Positions 17,308-26,369 of a DNA stretch of 64,000 bases are shown here, piece by piece. Every line of letters begins with the position of its first letter. The stretch's first letter is position 1. The notes under the pieces were generated by a model that was given only the letters and a program-made list of their open reading frames with translations, made no database searches and was not told the origin of the DNA. The translations under genes were made by a program, and so were the position numbers. The stretch spans positions 372,001 through 436,000 of the forward strand of contig OZ245061.1 of assembly GCA_965224755.1 (NCBI GenBank), written 5' to 3'. The stretch is from Hellea sp965224755. Lineage in GTDB: Bacteria; Pseudomonadota; Alphaproteobacteria; Caulobacterales; Maricaulaceae.

Positions 17308-18624
17308 ATGAGTGATAAACCGGACATAAAAGAGCGCGATAATTCTTCTCTGACCTCTCGTAGATTAGCGGCCATGACCGTCAAAGAGGTGATGGAAAAC
17401 CATAATCCTTTGGAGCAGGTTTTGGCCGGGCAAACGGATTACGGCATGCTTGAGGCGCGTGACCGCGCCTTTGTGCGGCTGATTGCAGCGACGACATTTC
17501 GGCGGATGGGGCAGATTGATGCCGCGCTTAAGCCTTTTGTGCGGGAAAGGCCGCCCAAGCTGGTTTATGCCGCTCTCCAGACGGCGGCCGCGCAGCTCCT
17601 TTATCTCGGCACTCCGCCTCATGCGGCGGTCGGCGAGACCGTGGCGATGCTAAAATCGCGCGGTAGTTCCAAAGGCTTTGCCAATATGGCCAATGCGGTT
17701 TTGCGCCGCGTGGCCGAGGAAGGCCCGAAGCTGGCAGGCTCCCAGCCGCCCAAGATTAATATTCCCGGCTGGATTCGGGGCGAATGGGAACGTAGCTATG
17801 GCCGCCACGCGGGCCGAAAAACGGCGGCGCAACTGATTAAAGACCCTTGTCTTGATATCACGGTCAAATCCGATGCCGCCGGATGGGCCGAAAAACTCGG
17901 GGGGCAGGTGATTGGCGCGCAGACCGTCCGGCTGGATAAAATCGGCGACGTCACAGCGCTGGAAGGCTTTGAAGACGGCGAATGGTGGGCGCAGGACGTG
18001 GCCGCGAGCCTCCCCGTGCAGCTTTTGGGCGATGTTAAAGGCTTGCGCGTGCTGGATTTATGCGCCGCTCCGGGCGGTAAAACGCTGCAACTTGCCGCCA
18101 AAGGCGCCGTGGTAACGGCGCTGGATAGGTCCGAAGGCCGTCTTTGCCGCGTTGAAGAGAACCTAAAGCGCGCCAAACTCGCCGCTGAAATCATCTGCGC
18201 GGACGCCCTCGAATGGTCGCCAGAACACCCAGATTTTGATATCGTGTTGCTCGACGCGCCGTGTTCAGCCACAGGCACATTTCGCCGTCATCCCGACGTA
18301 CTTTATAATAAGACGCCCAAAGATGTGGCCAATTTGGTGCGCTTGCAGGACAAATTATTGGCCAAAGCGGCGGCATTTGTGCGCCCCGGCGGAACATTAT
18401 TATACTGCACCTGCTCGCTACAGCCCGTCGAAGGCCAGCCTCGAATCGATAAATTTTTACAGAATGTGCCAGATTTTCGCCTTATTCCAGTCCTAGAGGC
18501 TCCAAGCTTGGCCCTGCCGGAGGACGCATTTTCCACCGGAGGCCTTAGGTCCCTGCCGTATTATCTGGAGGATAAGGGGGGTATGGACGGCTTTTTTATC
18601 GCTCGGCTTGAGCGCGAAAAATAA
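17308..18624 (+). CDS. rsmB: 16S rRNA (cytosine-C5)-methyltransferase, RsmB/NOL1/NOP2/Sun family
   Basis: A 438-residue RsmB-type enzyme, expected to methylate C967 of 16S rRNA. The N-terminal NusB-like helical domain (about 15-140, AATTFRRMGQIDAAL) is followed by the SAM-dependent methyltransferase domain. Its motif I is LDLCAAPGGKTLQLA, the catalytic motif IV is LLDAPCSATGTFRRHPD, and motif VI is LYCTCSLQPVEGQ with the second cysteine. The two cysteines needed for catalysis and release are both present. In alphaproteobacteria rsmB commonly precedes rpe, heparinase and purH, the order seen here apart from insertions and the broken rpe. Confidence 0.93.
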   Translation: MSDKPDIKERDNSSLTSRRLAAMTVKEVMENHNPLEQVLAGQTDYGMLEARDRAFVRLIAATTFRRMGQIDAALKPFVRERPPKLVYAALQTAAAQLLYLGTPPHAAVGETVAMLKSRGSSKGFANMANAVLRRVAEEGPKLAGSQPPKINIPGWIRGEWERSYGRHAGRKTAAQLIKDPCLDITVKSDAAGWAEKLGGQVIGAQTVRLDKIGDVTALEGFEDGEWWAQDVAASLPVQLLGDVKGLRVLDLCAAPGGKTLQLAAKGAVVTALDRSEGRLCRVEENLKRAKLAAEIICADALEWSPEHPDFDIVLLDAPCSATGTFRRHPDVLYNKTPKDVANLVRLQDKLLAKAAAFVRPGGTLLYCTCSLQPVEGQPRIDKFLQNVPDFRLIPVLEAPSLALPEDAFSTGGLRSLPYYLEDKGGMDGFFIARLEREK

Positions 18625-18707
18625 GACGAAAGGTAAGGCTGTATTAACCTTGTTTTGGTCTAAGTTTTGCAACTGAGCTTTGTGATGTTTCAAAATGGGA
18701 GGCTCCT

Positions 18708-19541
18708 ATGAGCACGAACACAATTTATAAATCCGGCGCAATCGCCGTAATCACTCTGGCGGGACTGTCGGTGACAGCTTGCGCCAATGCACAATCTTCG
18801 CGTTATGGTAATGTTTATGATTATGAGAGCGGGCAAAGCTGCGGTCAGTCCTGCGTAGCGCCTGCTGCGCCTGTCACGTCCTCGCGCTATGGCAGCACAG
18901 TCGCGCCCGGCCCCGTCTATGTGGATTGCAGAACTGTTGGAACATGTGCGCAGCCTGCGCCGACATATACGCAGCCAGCCACAGTGTATTCACAGCCTGC
19001 GCCTGTGCAGTCTTACCAAACATATTCGCAAAACACATATTCAGCGCCTGTTAACTGTCCGGCCGGAACAACGTCTCAACCTGACGGCACTTGTATGCAG
19101 TCAAGCTATAGCGCGCCGACAACAAGCTATTCCACAGGCTCTAGCTATTCTTCTGGCTCCAGCTACTCATCCGGTTCAACAACATATGGCGAGCCTGTCA
19201 ATTGTCCGGCCGGCACAACGGCTCAGTCTGACGGTACATGTATGCAAGGCGCATCGTCGTCCTATAGCGTGACCTTGCCGGATACGCACGCGCCGTCAGC
19301 TTCTTATGGCTATAGCTCATCCAGCTATTCATCCGCCTCTTCTGCGCCGGTTGACTGCCCGGCTGGCACAACGGCCCAGTCTGACGGCACCTGTATGCAA
19401 GGCGGGTCTTCGTCTTACACCGGAAGCTCTGTTGAGCTTTATACAGGCGACGCGACAACATCGAACTCTAACACATCATCTTATGGCTATACGTCTGATG
19501 GTGGTTACGGCGCGACAGATTATTTGCCGATCCGCAAATAA
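18708..19541 (+). CDS. Ser/Tyr-rich lipoprotein with three CPAGTT repeats
   Basis: A 277-residue exported protein, preceded by GGAGG. The N-terminus ends in LSVTACANAQ, which reads as a lipobox with Cys near residue 25. The body is Ser/Tyr/Pro-rich and carries three near-identical 19-residue units of the form PV[ND]CPAGTT[SA]Q[PS]DGTCMQ, about 50 residues apart, each with two Cys. A VTLPDT motif also found in the 15689 protein lies between repeats 2 and 3. Paired cysteines suggest small disulphide-bonded knots in a disordered chain. I do not know the family. It interrupts the rsmB-rpe neighbourhood. Confidence 0.7.
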   Translation: MSTNTIYKSGAIAVITLAGLSVTACANAQSSRYGNVYDYESGQSCGQSCVAPAAPVTSSRYGSTVAPGPVYVDCRTVGTCAQPAPTYTQPATVYSQPAPVQSYQTYSQNTYSAPVNCPAGTTSQPDGTCMQSSYSAPTTSYSTGSSYSSGSSYSSGSTTYGEPVNCPAGTTAQSDGTCMQGASSSYSVTLPDTHAPSASYGYSSSSYSSASSAPVDCPAGTTAQSDGTCMQGGSSSYTGSSVELYTGDATTSNSNTSSYGYTSDGGYGATDYLPIRK

Positions 19542-19556
19542 TACAGCCAATTTTTA

Positions 19557-19591
19557 AAACCCGCCCGGCTTAAGCTGCGGCGGGTTTTTTT
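19557..19591 (+). terminator. Rho-independent terminator
   Basis: AAACCCGCC pairs with GGCGGGTTT around a short loop, followed by a T-run (19582-19591). It closes the lipoprotein gene. Confidence 0.8.
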
Positions 19592-19662
19592 ATGTCTTAT
19601 GTCCCATTTTTCGATGAGGGACTCTGCTTGCGCGGGCTCTAAGTCACTGATAATAGGAGATT

Positions 19663-19737
19663 ATGCCAGAGATGACACTCATATCGCCGTCTATATTATC
19701 TGCTGATGTTGCCGCTTTGCGTGGGGCGCTGGCCTAG
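19663..19737 (+). pseudogene. Relic of ribulose-phosphate 3-epimerase (first 24 codons)
   Basis: Preceded by a good ribosome site (TAGGAGA), an ATG opens 24 codons reading MPEMTLISPSILSADVAAL and then RGALA before TAG. ISPSILSAD followed by a short aliphatic stretch is the highly conserved N-terminus of Rpe, with the Ser and Asp of the active-site region. The rest of the roughly 220-residue enzyme is missing: the heparinase ATG begins one base after the stop. In related genomes rpe commonly sits between rsmB and heparinase. The relic may now act as a leader that couples translation into the heparinase gene. Confidence 0.75.
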
Positions 19738-19738
19738 C

Positions 19739-21505
19739 ATGTCGCGGCGTATCCCGCTTTTCACCCTGTTCGGGGCAAGCCTGAAACAGTTTTATCAGCG
19801 CTTCGCAGTCGATATTGGCGGGCCTGCGCGGTTTTTTAATCTGCGTGCGGGAAAGCCCGCAATTTTTCACGATATGCGTCCCTCACTGATTTACGGGGAT
19901 AAGGCCGCAGGTGAGGCCCTGCTGAAAGGCCATTTTGAATTTGCAGGCCAGAAGCTGGATGTTGGCGCTCAGGGCGACCCTTGGACGATTGCCGTGCCCT
20001 CGACCCGTTTTGCTGATTGGCTTCATGGGTTTCATTGGATGTCTAATCTAGCTGTCTCTAAAGACAAAGCCGCGCCCATTCGCGCCCGAGTGTTGGTTGA
20101 TACATGGATCGAGACTTACGGACAGTGGAATAGCTTTGCCTGGCAGCCCAATATTTTAGCAGACCGGCTTTATGTATGGCTGTCCTTATGGTCGCCACTG
20201 CTGACGGGGGATACGCTTGGCGAGAAATCCCAAACCCGGCGCAGCTCTATGCTGCGGCAGCTCAAGCGCTTGCGCATAGTCTATCGGCGCACAGAGCCGG
20301 GCTTGCCGCGTTTCAAAGCGGCGGCGGTGTTGGCGATGGGCGGCGCACGGCTTAAGGACAAAACGGACGGCTTTCTGGCGCGCGGGCTCGATTGGCTGGA
20401 CGACGAGATCGAGATGCAGATACTTTCTGACGGCGGACATATCTCGCGCAGCCCCGCGCAAACTTTGGAAGCGCTGGAAATATTATTGACGCTGGACAGT
20501 CTTTTGCAGGCGCGCGGCGTGGAAGGCTCGCGCGCGATGAGCCGGGCCATTGACCGCCTGACTTCGATCATTCCTTTTTTCACCTCGGGCGGCGGCATAT
20601 CGGGCGGTGGTGGGCTTGCTTGTTTTCAGGGTAGCGGCGAAGGCGACGCGGCGCGGATAAAGGCGGTGATGAAAGCCTCGCCCGGAACGCCAAAGCCTTT
20701 CGGCTATTGTCCGCATACAGGCTATCAGCGCATTGAGCAGAACGGCACAGTGTTGATTGTCGATACCGGAGCAACTTCGCCCCGCCCTTATGATCTGGAC
20801 GCCCACCTCGCCCCGCTGGCTTTCGAGCTGTCTAATGATTTGGGACGCATGGTAGTCAATTGCGGCTGGACGGAGGGGCAGCCTGCGGCATGGCGGCGGG
20901 CTATGCGCTCAACAGCGGCGCATAATGCGCTTATATTTGACAATGCATCATCAGGCAGATTACTCAAACGAGGTTGGCAAAGCCGCGCGGCCGGGGAGGC
21001 TGTGGCTATCGAAGCGGGGCCTGTACGCTCTGTGCGCAAGGAACAAAAAGAAGGAGTTTGGCTTGAAACCTCACATGACGGCTACCGCGAAGAGACCGGG
21101 CTCACCCATCGGCGGCGCTTTTATATGTCGATTGAGGGCGACGATATTCGCGGCGAGGATAGCCTTTTTGTGCCTTTGGGCGCGGTGCCGCTCAGCAATG
21201 CCGAAAAACCGTTTCAGATACGGTTTCATTTCCATCCCGATGTGCGGGTTAGTCTCTCGCAAGATCAACAAAGCGCTCTCATCGTTCAGGGCGGCAAAGC
21301 GGGATGGCGCTTTCGCACCGATGGCGGGCCGCTAGCTTTGGAAGATTCGATTTATCTCGGAAACGGCCATAAGCCCATGCGCTGTCAGCAGCTTGTGATC
21401 TCCGGCTTGGCCTATTGCGACAGCGACGGCGAGGCGCGAAGCAATCGTGTGCGCTGGTCGTTCCGTAAATTGGCAGCCCGTACATCAGGCGTGCGAAAAT
21501 CATGA
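19739..21505 (+). CDS. Heparinase II/III family protein
   Basis: A 588-residue protein of the alphaproteobacterial heparinase II/III-like group. It has an N-terminal helical toroid (about 60-330, with FADWLHGFHWMSNL) and a C-terminal beta-sandwich (about 370-560, with NCGWTEGQPAAWRRAMRSTA and HNALIFDN). Such proteins cleave acidic polysaccharides by elimination; this subgroup is almost universal next to purH in alphaproteobacteria and its substrate is not settled. No signal peptide is evident. Translation probably depends on ribosomes terminating on the rpe relic one base upstream. Its stop overlaps the next start (ATGA). Confidence 0.85.
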   Translation: MSRRIPLFTLFGASLKQFYQRFAVDIGGPARFFNLRAGKPAIFHDMRPSLIYGDKAAGEALLKGHFEFAGQKLDVGAQGDPWTIAVPSTRFADWLHGFHWMSNLAVSKDKAAPIRARVLVDTWIETYGQWNSFAWQPNILADRLYVWLSLWSPLLTGDTLGEKSQTRRSSMLRQLKRLRIVYRRTEPGLPRFKAAAVLAMGGARLKDKTDGFLARGLDWLDDEIEMQILSDGGHISRSPAQTLEALEILLTLDSLLQARGVEGSRAMSRAIDRLTSIIPFFTSGGGISGGGGLACFQGSGEGDAARIKAVMKASPGTPKPFGYCPHTGYQRIEQNGTVLIVDTGATSPRPYDLDAHLAPLAFELSNDLGRMVVNCGWTEGQPAAWRRAMRSTAAHNALIFDNASSGRLLKRGWQSRAAGEAVAIEAGPVRSVRKEQKEGVWLETSHDGYREETGLTHRRRFYMSIEGDDIRGEDSLFVPLGAVPLSNAEKPFQIRFHFHPDVRVSLSQDQQSALIVQGGKAGWRFRTDGGPLALEDSIYLGNGHKPMRCQQLVISGLAYCDSDGEARSNRVRWSFRKLAARTSGVRKS

Positions 21506-23412
21506 GCGCGAAGTCCGCAAATGGCGGCATGCTCCGCTCGCAATGGCTGGCCAAGGGCTTGGTCATTTTATTTGACGCTTTGCTCGGCGGCCTGTCTATG
21601 TACGGCGCGATCCAATGGCGCTATGATTTTTTGAACAAACCCATTCCGAATAATGTTGATGAGAATGCCGGGTTTATAATGTTCGGTCTTGTTATTTTTA
21701 TCTGGCTTTTCACCGGTGTTCACCGCGCGATATGGCGCTTCACCTCGCTTAATGATATCCGCAAATTGCTCGAAGGCGTGTTTCTCGTCTGTATTCTTAC
21801 GCCTCTTATTTTGTTTTTATTCGTAGACCGCGCCGAGCACTTTCCGCGCTCGGCTCCGATTATATCGGGCGCATTGTTTTTTCTGCTCCTGACCGTCAGC
21901 CGCTTGGTCATCATGTTGATCCAAAATGGCGATCTCCGCGCTTTGTTTCGGGCGAAAGTCACGGCAAAGAAAAACGCGATCCTGATCGGCACGGGGGCTT
22001 CGCTTCATAATTATCTGCGCGATAGTTCCCGCCAAAGCGGCGGGCCGGGCTATAATATTCGCGGGCTTATTGATACTGATGACAGCTATCGTGGCCGTTC
22101 CATTCGCGGCGTGCCCGTGATTGGCAGTCTGGAAAATTTGCGCAGTGTCTATGCGCGCATGGCCTCGGGGCTGACCGCGCCGCCGACTCTGATCGCAACC
22201 GATCCAAACCCCGACCGGGCCCAAGCCTATGATTTGGTCAAGACGGCCTCTGAAATCGGGGCCCCGCTGGCCCGCGTCAGCCGAGGCGGCTCGGATAGCC
22301 TCAGTCCGTTTGAAGCGGCTGACCTTATCGGGCGCGAAGCGCGGGCTTTGGACATCACGCCGGTGCGCCGTCTTATCGATGGCCGCCGCGTCATGATAAC
22401 GGGGGCGGGCGGCTCTATTGGCTCTGAGCTTTCGCGGCAGATCGCAGCGCTATCCCCGGCCAAGATTATCCTTGTCGATCAATCCGAATTTAATCTCTAT
22501 AATTTGGATAGGTTGATGCACGAGCTTCTGCCCGATGACGGAGAGGTGGAGTGGGCGGCGCGTCTTGGCGATGTTTGCGACAAAGTGCGAATGGAGGGGA
22601 TTTTTAAAGCCCATAAGCCGGAAATCATCCTCCACGCGGCGGCCTTGAAACACGTCCCGCTCGGGGAGACCAACCCGATCGAGACGCTAAAAACCAATAT
22701 TGTCGGCACCAAGATAATTATTGACCTAGCTGTGAAATACGGCGCTGAAAGCTTCACACTTATCTCGACCGATAAAGCCGTGGCCCCGACCAATATTATG
22801 GGCGCGAGCAAACGCGTGGTTGAAATGCTGACCATGGCCAGCGAGGCGGCAGAGACCAATCTTTCAGCTTCTGCAGTGCGTTTTGGCAATGTGTTGGCCT
22901 CGACGGGATCGGTCATTCCTTTATTTGAAGAACAGATCGCGCGCGGCGGGCCTGTGACCGTGACTCATAAAGATGTGAACCGCTATTTCATGACCACGGA
23001 CGAAGCCGCCGCGCTCGTGCTGCAAGCCGCTGCGCTCAATGCCTATCAGGCGCAGCGCCAAGCCTCGATTTACGTGCTCGAAATGGGCGAGCCGGTCAAT
23101 ATCGCCCGGCTGGCGCGGCAGCTTATCCGGCTACGCGGCTTTGTTCCTGACCGCGATATCAAGATCGAATATACAGGCTTGCGCCCCGGCGAAAAACTGA
23201 CCGAGGATTTAACTGCGGTCGATGAAAATCTGGAGAGCACCTATGTTAAAGGCGTGCTGCGTTTTACCGGCGAAGTCGCCGACCCGGCCTCGGCCCTCCG
23301 GCGAATTGATAAATTGCTGGCCGCGATTGCCAAGCGCAATAAGCCGCAAATCAAAACCGCGCTTAAAGCGCTTCTGCCTGACTATGAACCTAATGGCGGC
23401 TTGTCCCGATAG
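21502..23412 (+). CDS. Membrane-bound nucleoside-diphosphate sugar epimerase/dehydratase (CapD/WbpM type)
   Basis: A 636-residue protein with four membrane helices (about 15-150) and a nucleotide-binding linker domain (ILIGTGASLHNYLRD). The C-terminal extended-SDR domain begins at ITGAGGSIGSELSRQ. The catalytic region is TLISTDKAVAPTNIMGASKRVVE, with the Met in place of Tyr (N-x-M-G-x-S-K) typical of UDP-GlcNAc 4,6-dehydratases of the WbpM/PglF group. It would modify UDP-GlcNAc for polysaccharide or glycan assembly. It overlaps the heparinase gene by 4 bases, so the two are made together. Confidence 0.88.
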   Translation: MSAKSANGGMLRSQWLAKGLVILFDALLGGLSMYGAIQWRYDFLNKPIPNNVDENAGFIMFGLVIFIWLFTGVHRAIWRFTSLNDIRKLLEGVFLVCILTPLILFLFVDRAEHFPRSAPIISGALFFLLLTVSRLVIMLIQNGDLRALFRAKVTAKKNAILIGTGASLHNYLRDSSRQSGGPGYNIRGLIDTDDSYRGRSIRGVPVIGSLENLRSVYARMASGLTAPPTLIATDPNPDRAQAYDLVKTASEIGAPLARVSRGGSDSLSPFEAADLIGREARALDITPVRRLIDGRRVMITGAGGSIGSELSRQIAALSPAKIILVDQSEFNLYNLDRLMHELLPDDGEVEWAARLGDVCDKVRMEGIFKAHKPEIILHAAALKHVPLGETNPIETLKTNIVGTKIIIDLAVKYGAESFTLISTDKAVAPTNIMGASKRVVEMLTMASEAAETNLSASAVRFGNVLASTGSVIPLFEEQIARGGPVTVTHKDVNRYFMTTDEAAALVLQAAALNAYQAQRQASIYVLEMGEPVNIARLARQLIRLRGFVPDRDIKIEYTGLRPGEKLTEDLTAVDENLESTYVKGVLRFTGEVADPASALRRIDKLLAAIAKRNKPQIKTALKALLPDYEPNGGLSR

Positions 23413-23462
23413 CGGCCTCATGTTAGGGCGGCGAAAACACTCTAGTGAATGGATTCGCCCCG

Positions 23463-25097
23463 ATGCCAGCCCCCAATCCCGACCTTCCTCCTTTTGACCC
23501 TGCCCGCCTTGCGCCGGTCAAGCGCGCCCTGATTTCGGTCTCGGATAAATCACGACTAATCGACCAAGCGGCAGCTCTGCATGCGCGCGGCGTGAAATTG
23601 ATCTCGACAGGCGGCACGCATAAAGCGATTTTAGCGGCAGGTATTCCGGTCAAAGATGTTTCGGAACTGACAAAGTTTCCCGAGATGATGGATGGCCGGG
23701 TCAAGACATTGCACCCCATGGTGCATGGCGGCTTGCTGGGTGACCGCGACCTCGCCTCGCACCGTGATGCCATGCATGATCACGGCATCCTCTCAATTGA
23801 TTTGCTGATCGTCAATCTCTACCCGTTTGAACAAGCAGTGGCCTCCGGCGGCAGCTACGAAATGTGCGTCGAGAATATCGACATTGGCGGCCCGGCTATG
23901 ATCCGCGCGGCGGCTAAAAATCACGCCCATGTCGCGGTTTGTGTCGACGGCGATGATGTCGAGGCGGTGCTGGCCGATATGGACGCCAATGACAATCAAA
24001 CCACGGGGGCTTTGCGCCAGAAACTCGCGGCGAAATGCTACGCCCGCTCGGCGGCTTATGATGCTTCGATAGCTAATTATTTCGCAGATCACATGGGCGA
24101 TATGGCCCCGCCTTACCGCGCCCAAGGCGGCAAGTTGAAACAGACATTACGCTACGGCGAGAACCCGCACCAGACGGCAGCGTTTTATGCAGACGGCTCT
24201 GATCGTCGGGGCGTGGCGACGGCCGAGCAATTACAAGGCAAAGCTTTGTCTTATAATAATATCAACGACACTGACGCCGCTTATGAACTTGTCGCCGAAT
24301 TTGGCGATCATAACCAAGGGGCTCGGCCAGCGGTCGCGATTATCAAACACGCCAATCCCTGCGGCGTGGCTACGGCGGATGATTTTATCACCGCCTATAA
24401 AAATGCGCTGGCCTGCGATCCGGTTTCGGCCTTTGGCGGCATTGTTGCCCTTAACGGTAATCTCGATAAGGAAACCGCCGAGCAGATTGTCAAAGTCTTT
24501 ACCGAAGTCGTGATTGCGCCCTCAGCTGACGCGGACGCAATCGCGGTTTTCAAGAAGAAGAAAAACCTACGGCTGTTAATTGCGGGCGGTCTGCCCGATG
24601 TGCGGGCGCCGAGCCTGACCCAGCGCAATGTCGCGGGCGGTATATTGGTGCAAGACCGCGATAATGGCTATGTCTCCGATGCGGATTTGAAAATTGTGAC
24701 AAAACGCAAGCCCACAGATGCCGAAATGGCGGATATGCGCATGGCGTGGACAGTCGCCAAACACGTCAAATCCAACGCTATTATTTATGTTAAGGACGGC
24801 GCTACGGCGGGTATAGGCGCGGGCCAGATGAGCCGCATTGACAGCGCCAGAATTGCCGCCCGCAAAGCCGAAGACGCGCAAAAAGCGGCGGGCTGGGACG
24901 CGCCGAAAACAAAAGGCTGCGCCTGTGCCTCCGACGCCTTCTTCCCCTTCGCCGACGGCATGCTAGCCGCAGCAGCAGCAGGCGCCACAGCGATTATTCA
25001 GCCGGGCGGAAGTATAAGGGACGACGAAGTGATAAAGGCGGCGAACGAGCAAGGGATTGCGATGGTGTTTACCGGGATGCGGCACTTTAGGCATTAG
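23463..25097 (+). CDS. purH: Bifunctional AICAR transformylase/IMP cyclohydrolase
   Basis: A 544-residue PurH, which performs the last two steps of IMP synthesis. The N-terminal MGS-like cyclohydrolase domain (ALISVSDKSRL, ISTGGTHKAI, MMDGRVKTLHPMVHGGLL) is followed by the AICAR formyltransferase domain (LRYGENPHQTAAFY, IKHANPCGVA, CASDAFFPFADGM). The C-terminus MVFTGMRHFRH is the normal family end. An in-frame GTG at 23445 would add six residues; the start is uncertain. The gene ends two bases before a DUF4262 gene that is much more AT-rich. Confidence 0.95.
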   Translation: MPAPNPDLPPFDPARLAPVKRALISVSDKSRLIDQAAALHARGVKLISTGGTHKAILAAGIPVKDVSELTKFPEMMDGRVKTLHPMVHGGLLGDRDLASHRDAMHDHGILSIDLLIVNLYPFEQAVASGGSYEMCVENIDIGGPAMIRAAAKNHAHVAVCVDGDDVEAVLADMDANDNQTTGALRQKLAAKCYARSAAYDASIANYFADHMGDMAPPYRAQGGKLKQTLRYGENPHQTAAFYADGSDRRGVATAEQLQGKALSYNNINDTDAAYELVAEFGDHNQGARPAVAIIKHANPCGVATADDFITAYKNALACDPVSAFGGIVALNGNLDKETAEQIVKVFTEVVIAPSADADAIAVFKKKKNLRLLIAGGLPDVRAPSLTQRNVAGGILVQDRDNGYVSDADLKIVTKRKPTDAEMADMRMAWTVAKHVKSNAIIYVKDGATAGIGAGQMSRIDSARIAARKAEDAQKAAGWDAPKTKGCACASDAFFPFADGMLAAAAAGATAIIQPGGSIRDDEVIKAANEQGIAMVFTGMRHFRH

Positions 25098-25099
25098 AA

Positions 25100-25564
25100 A
25101 TGAAATTACCTAATCCAAGGGATGAAGATGACGCAAAAGTGCTTAAAAATATTGCAGAGCACGGATTGCATATCATCCATGTTATGGAAGAAGAAAACCT
25201 TCCTCAATTTACATATTCAATGGGGTTGGGGTATTCTTTTAACCACCCCGAAACCCTTATAATCGGTTTAAAATACGAGTTGTCAAAATGGATGCTAAAT
25301 CATTTGACTCATTTATTGCGCGGCGGCGATAAAAAATTTGAAAATGGACAAACATCGCCAGATTTTTTAGATGGATTTGCCTGTAATTTCAAATCAGTTC
25401 GGCCAGATAAAATTGATGAATATTTGGCCTGGAACTCATGGCTGTATAATAGCCAATCATACTCGGCATTACAATTAATCTACCCTAACACCTCCGGTGT
25501 TTGGCCGTGGGATGATGAAGCAGATGATTACTTCAAATGGGTCCAACCTATTTTGAGTGATTAA
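25100..25564 (+). CDS. DUF4262 domain protein, AT-rich
   Basis: A 154-residue DUF4262 protein. The family start is NIAEHGLHIIHVMEEENLPQ followed by TYSMGLGYSFNHPETLIIGL, and the Trp-rich end (GVWPWDDEADDYF) is also typical. Function is unknown; some members sit beside toxin or immunity genes. It begins two bases after purH, so it is probably transcribed with it, yet its base composition is far more AT-rich than purH, which suggests later insertion at the operon end. A palindromic element follows. Confidence 0.82.
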   Translation: MKLPNPRDEDDAKVLKNIAEHGLHIIHVMEEENLPQFTYSMGLGYSFNHPETLIIGLKYELSKWMLNHLTHLLRGGDKKFENGQTSPDFLDGFACNFKSVRPDKIDEYLAWNSWLYNSQSYSALQLIYPNTSGVWPWDDEADDYFKWVQPILSD

Positions 25565-25633
25565 ATAGGTCAGCCAAACCTCACAACGCCCTTTAATTCC
25601 GCAAGCCTATCCCGCTTTGCTGTTCGTAATTCA

Positions 25634-25800
25634 AAACCCCCAAACACACCGCTCATCCCAGCGAAAGCTGGGACCCAGAGTCCCTGATGTATCGGTTGGT
25701 GGCTCTGGTATTTGTTGGAGTTGGTAAACTTAAATTGATGGGGTGTTTGAGGCGAAGTTTGGATAACTGGATCCCAACTTTCGTTGGGATGCACGGGAGG
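25634..25800. repeat. Intergenic palindromic element (ATCCCAGCGAAAGCTGGGA type)
   Basis: A hairpin at 25653-25673 (TCATCCCAGCG...GCTGGGA) and a second at 25772-25791 (TCCCAAC...GTTGGGATG) flank a longer imperfect inverted repeat (CCAAACACACC near 25640 against GGGTGTTTGAGG near 25741). Elements with this hairpin are scattered through many proteobacterial genomes. Confidence 0.65.
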
Positions 25801-25812
25801 AGGGGTGTATCC

Positions 25813-26367
25813 TTACTCCAATCCCAAGCTATCCCCAAATTCCGAATAGCTCCGTGTCTTCCGCGCTTCCATATCCGCCTCGCTTGGCGGGTTGCTCGCA
25901 TAGTCAAAACTCACGCCCGTGCCTTCGATGATGCGGTTCATCATGTTGAACAGGGCGCAGATTTGCACGGCGTCATAGAGGGCGCGCTCGCTCCAGCCAA
26001 CGGCGTAAACGGCCTGCGCGTCCGCGCTCCTCAAAGGTTCAAGCTTTGTGAGTTTGGCAGCGTAATGCAGCAGCGGTTTCATCTTGGCCTCTATGGGGGC
26101 GCTGTCGATATCCTTCATCAGCGCGTCTATCACATCGTCGGTAATGCCAAAGACATTGGCGTAGAGACGATGCGCGCCGTAACAAAAGCTGCAGGCATTT
26201 AGCCCCGAGACATAGACCGCGATCAGTTCGCGCTCGGCAATGGTCAGCGGGCTCTCTGCGCGCAGCAGCGCGTCATGATAAGCGAGCAATGGCCGCACTT
26301 GCGCCGGGAAGGCTTTGAACACATCGGCGAGATGCGGGGTTTCCGGGAGGGAGGGAAAGAGAGCCAT
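25813..26367 (-). CDS. Carboxymuconolactone decarboxylase/AhpD-like peroxidase family protein
   Basis: A 184-residue protein of the AhpD-like alkylhydroperoxidase family. The redox motif C-x2-C-x3-H is visible as CSFCYGAHRLYA near residues 56-67, preceded by the ERELIAVYVSGLNA helix. A second half repeats the helical pattern (MKPLLHYAAKLTKLEP). These proteins reduce peroxides through the paired cysteines. The gene lies two bases after the DUF4281 gene on the same strand, so they form an operon. Confidence 0.85.
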   Translation of the reverse strand: MALFPSLPETPHLADVFKAFPAQVRPLLAYHDALLRAESPLTIAERELIAVYVSGLNACSFCYGAHRLYANVFGITDDVIDALMKDIDSAPIEAKMKPLLHYAAKLTKLEPLRSADAQAVYAVGWSERALYDAVQICALFNMMNRIIEGTGVSFDYASNPPSEADMEARKTRSYSEFGDSLGLE

Positions 26368-26369
26368 GA

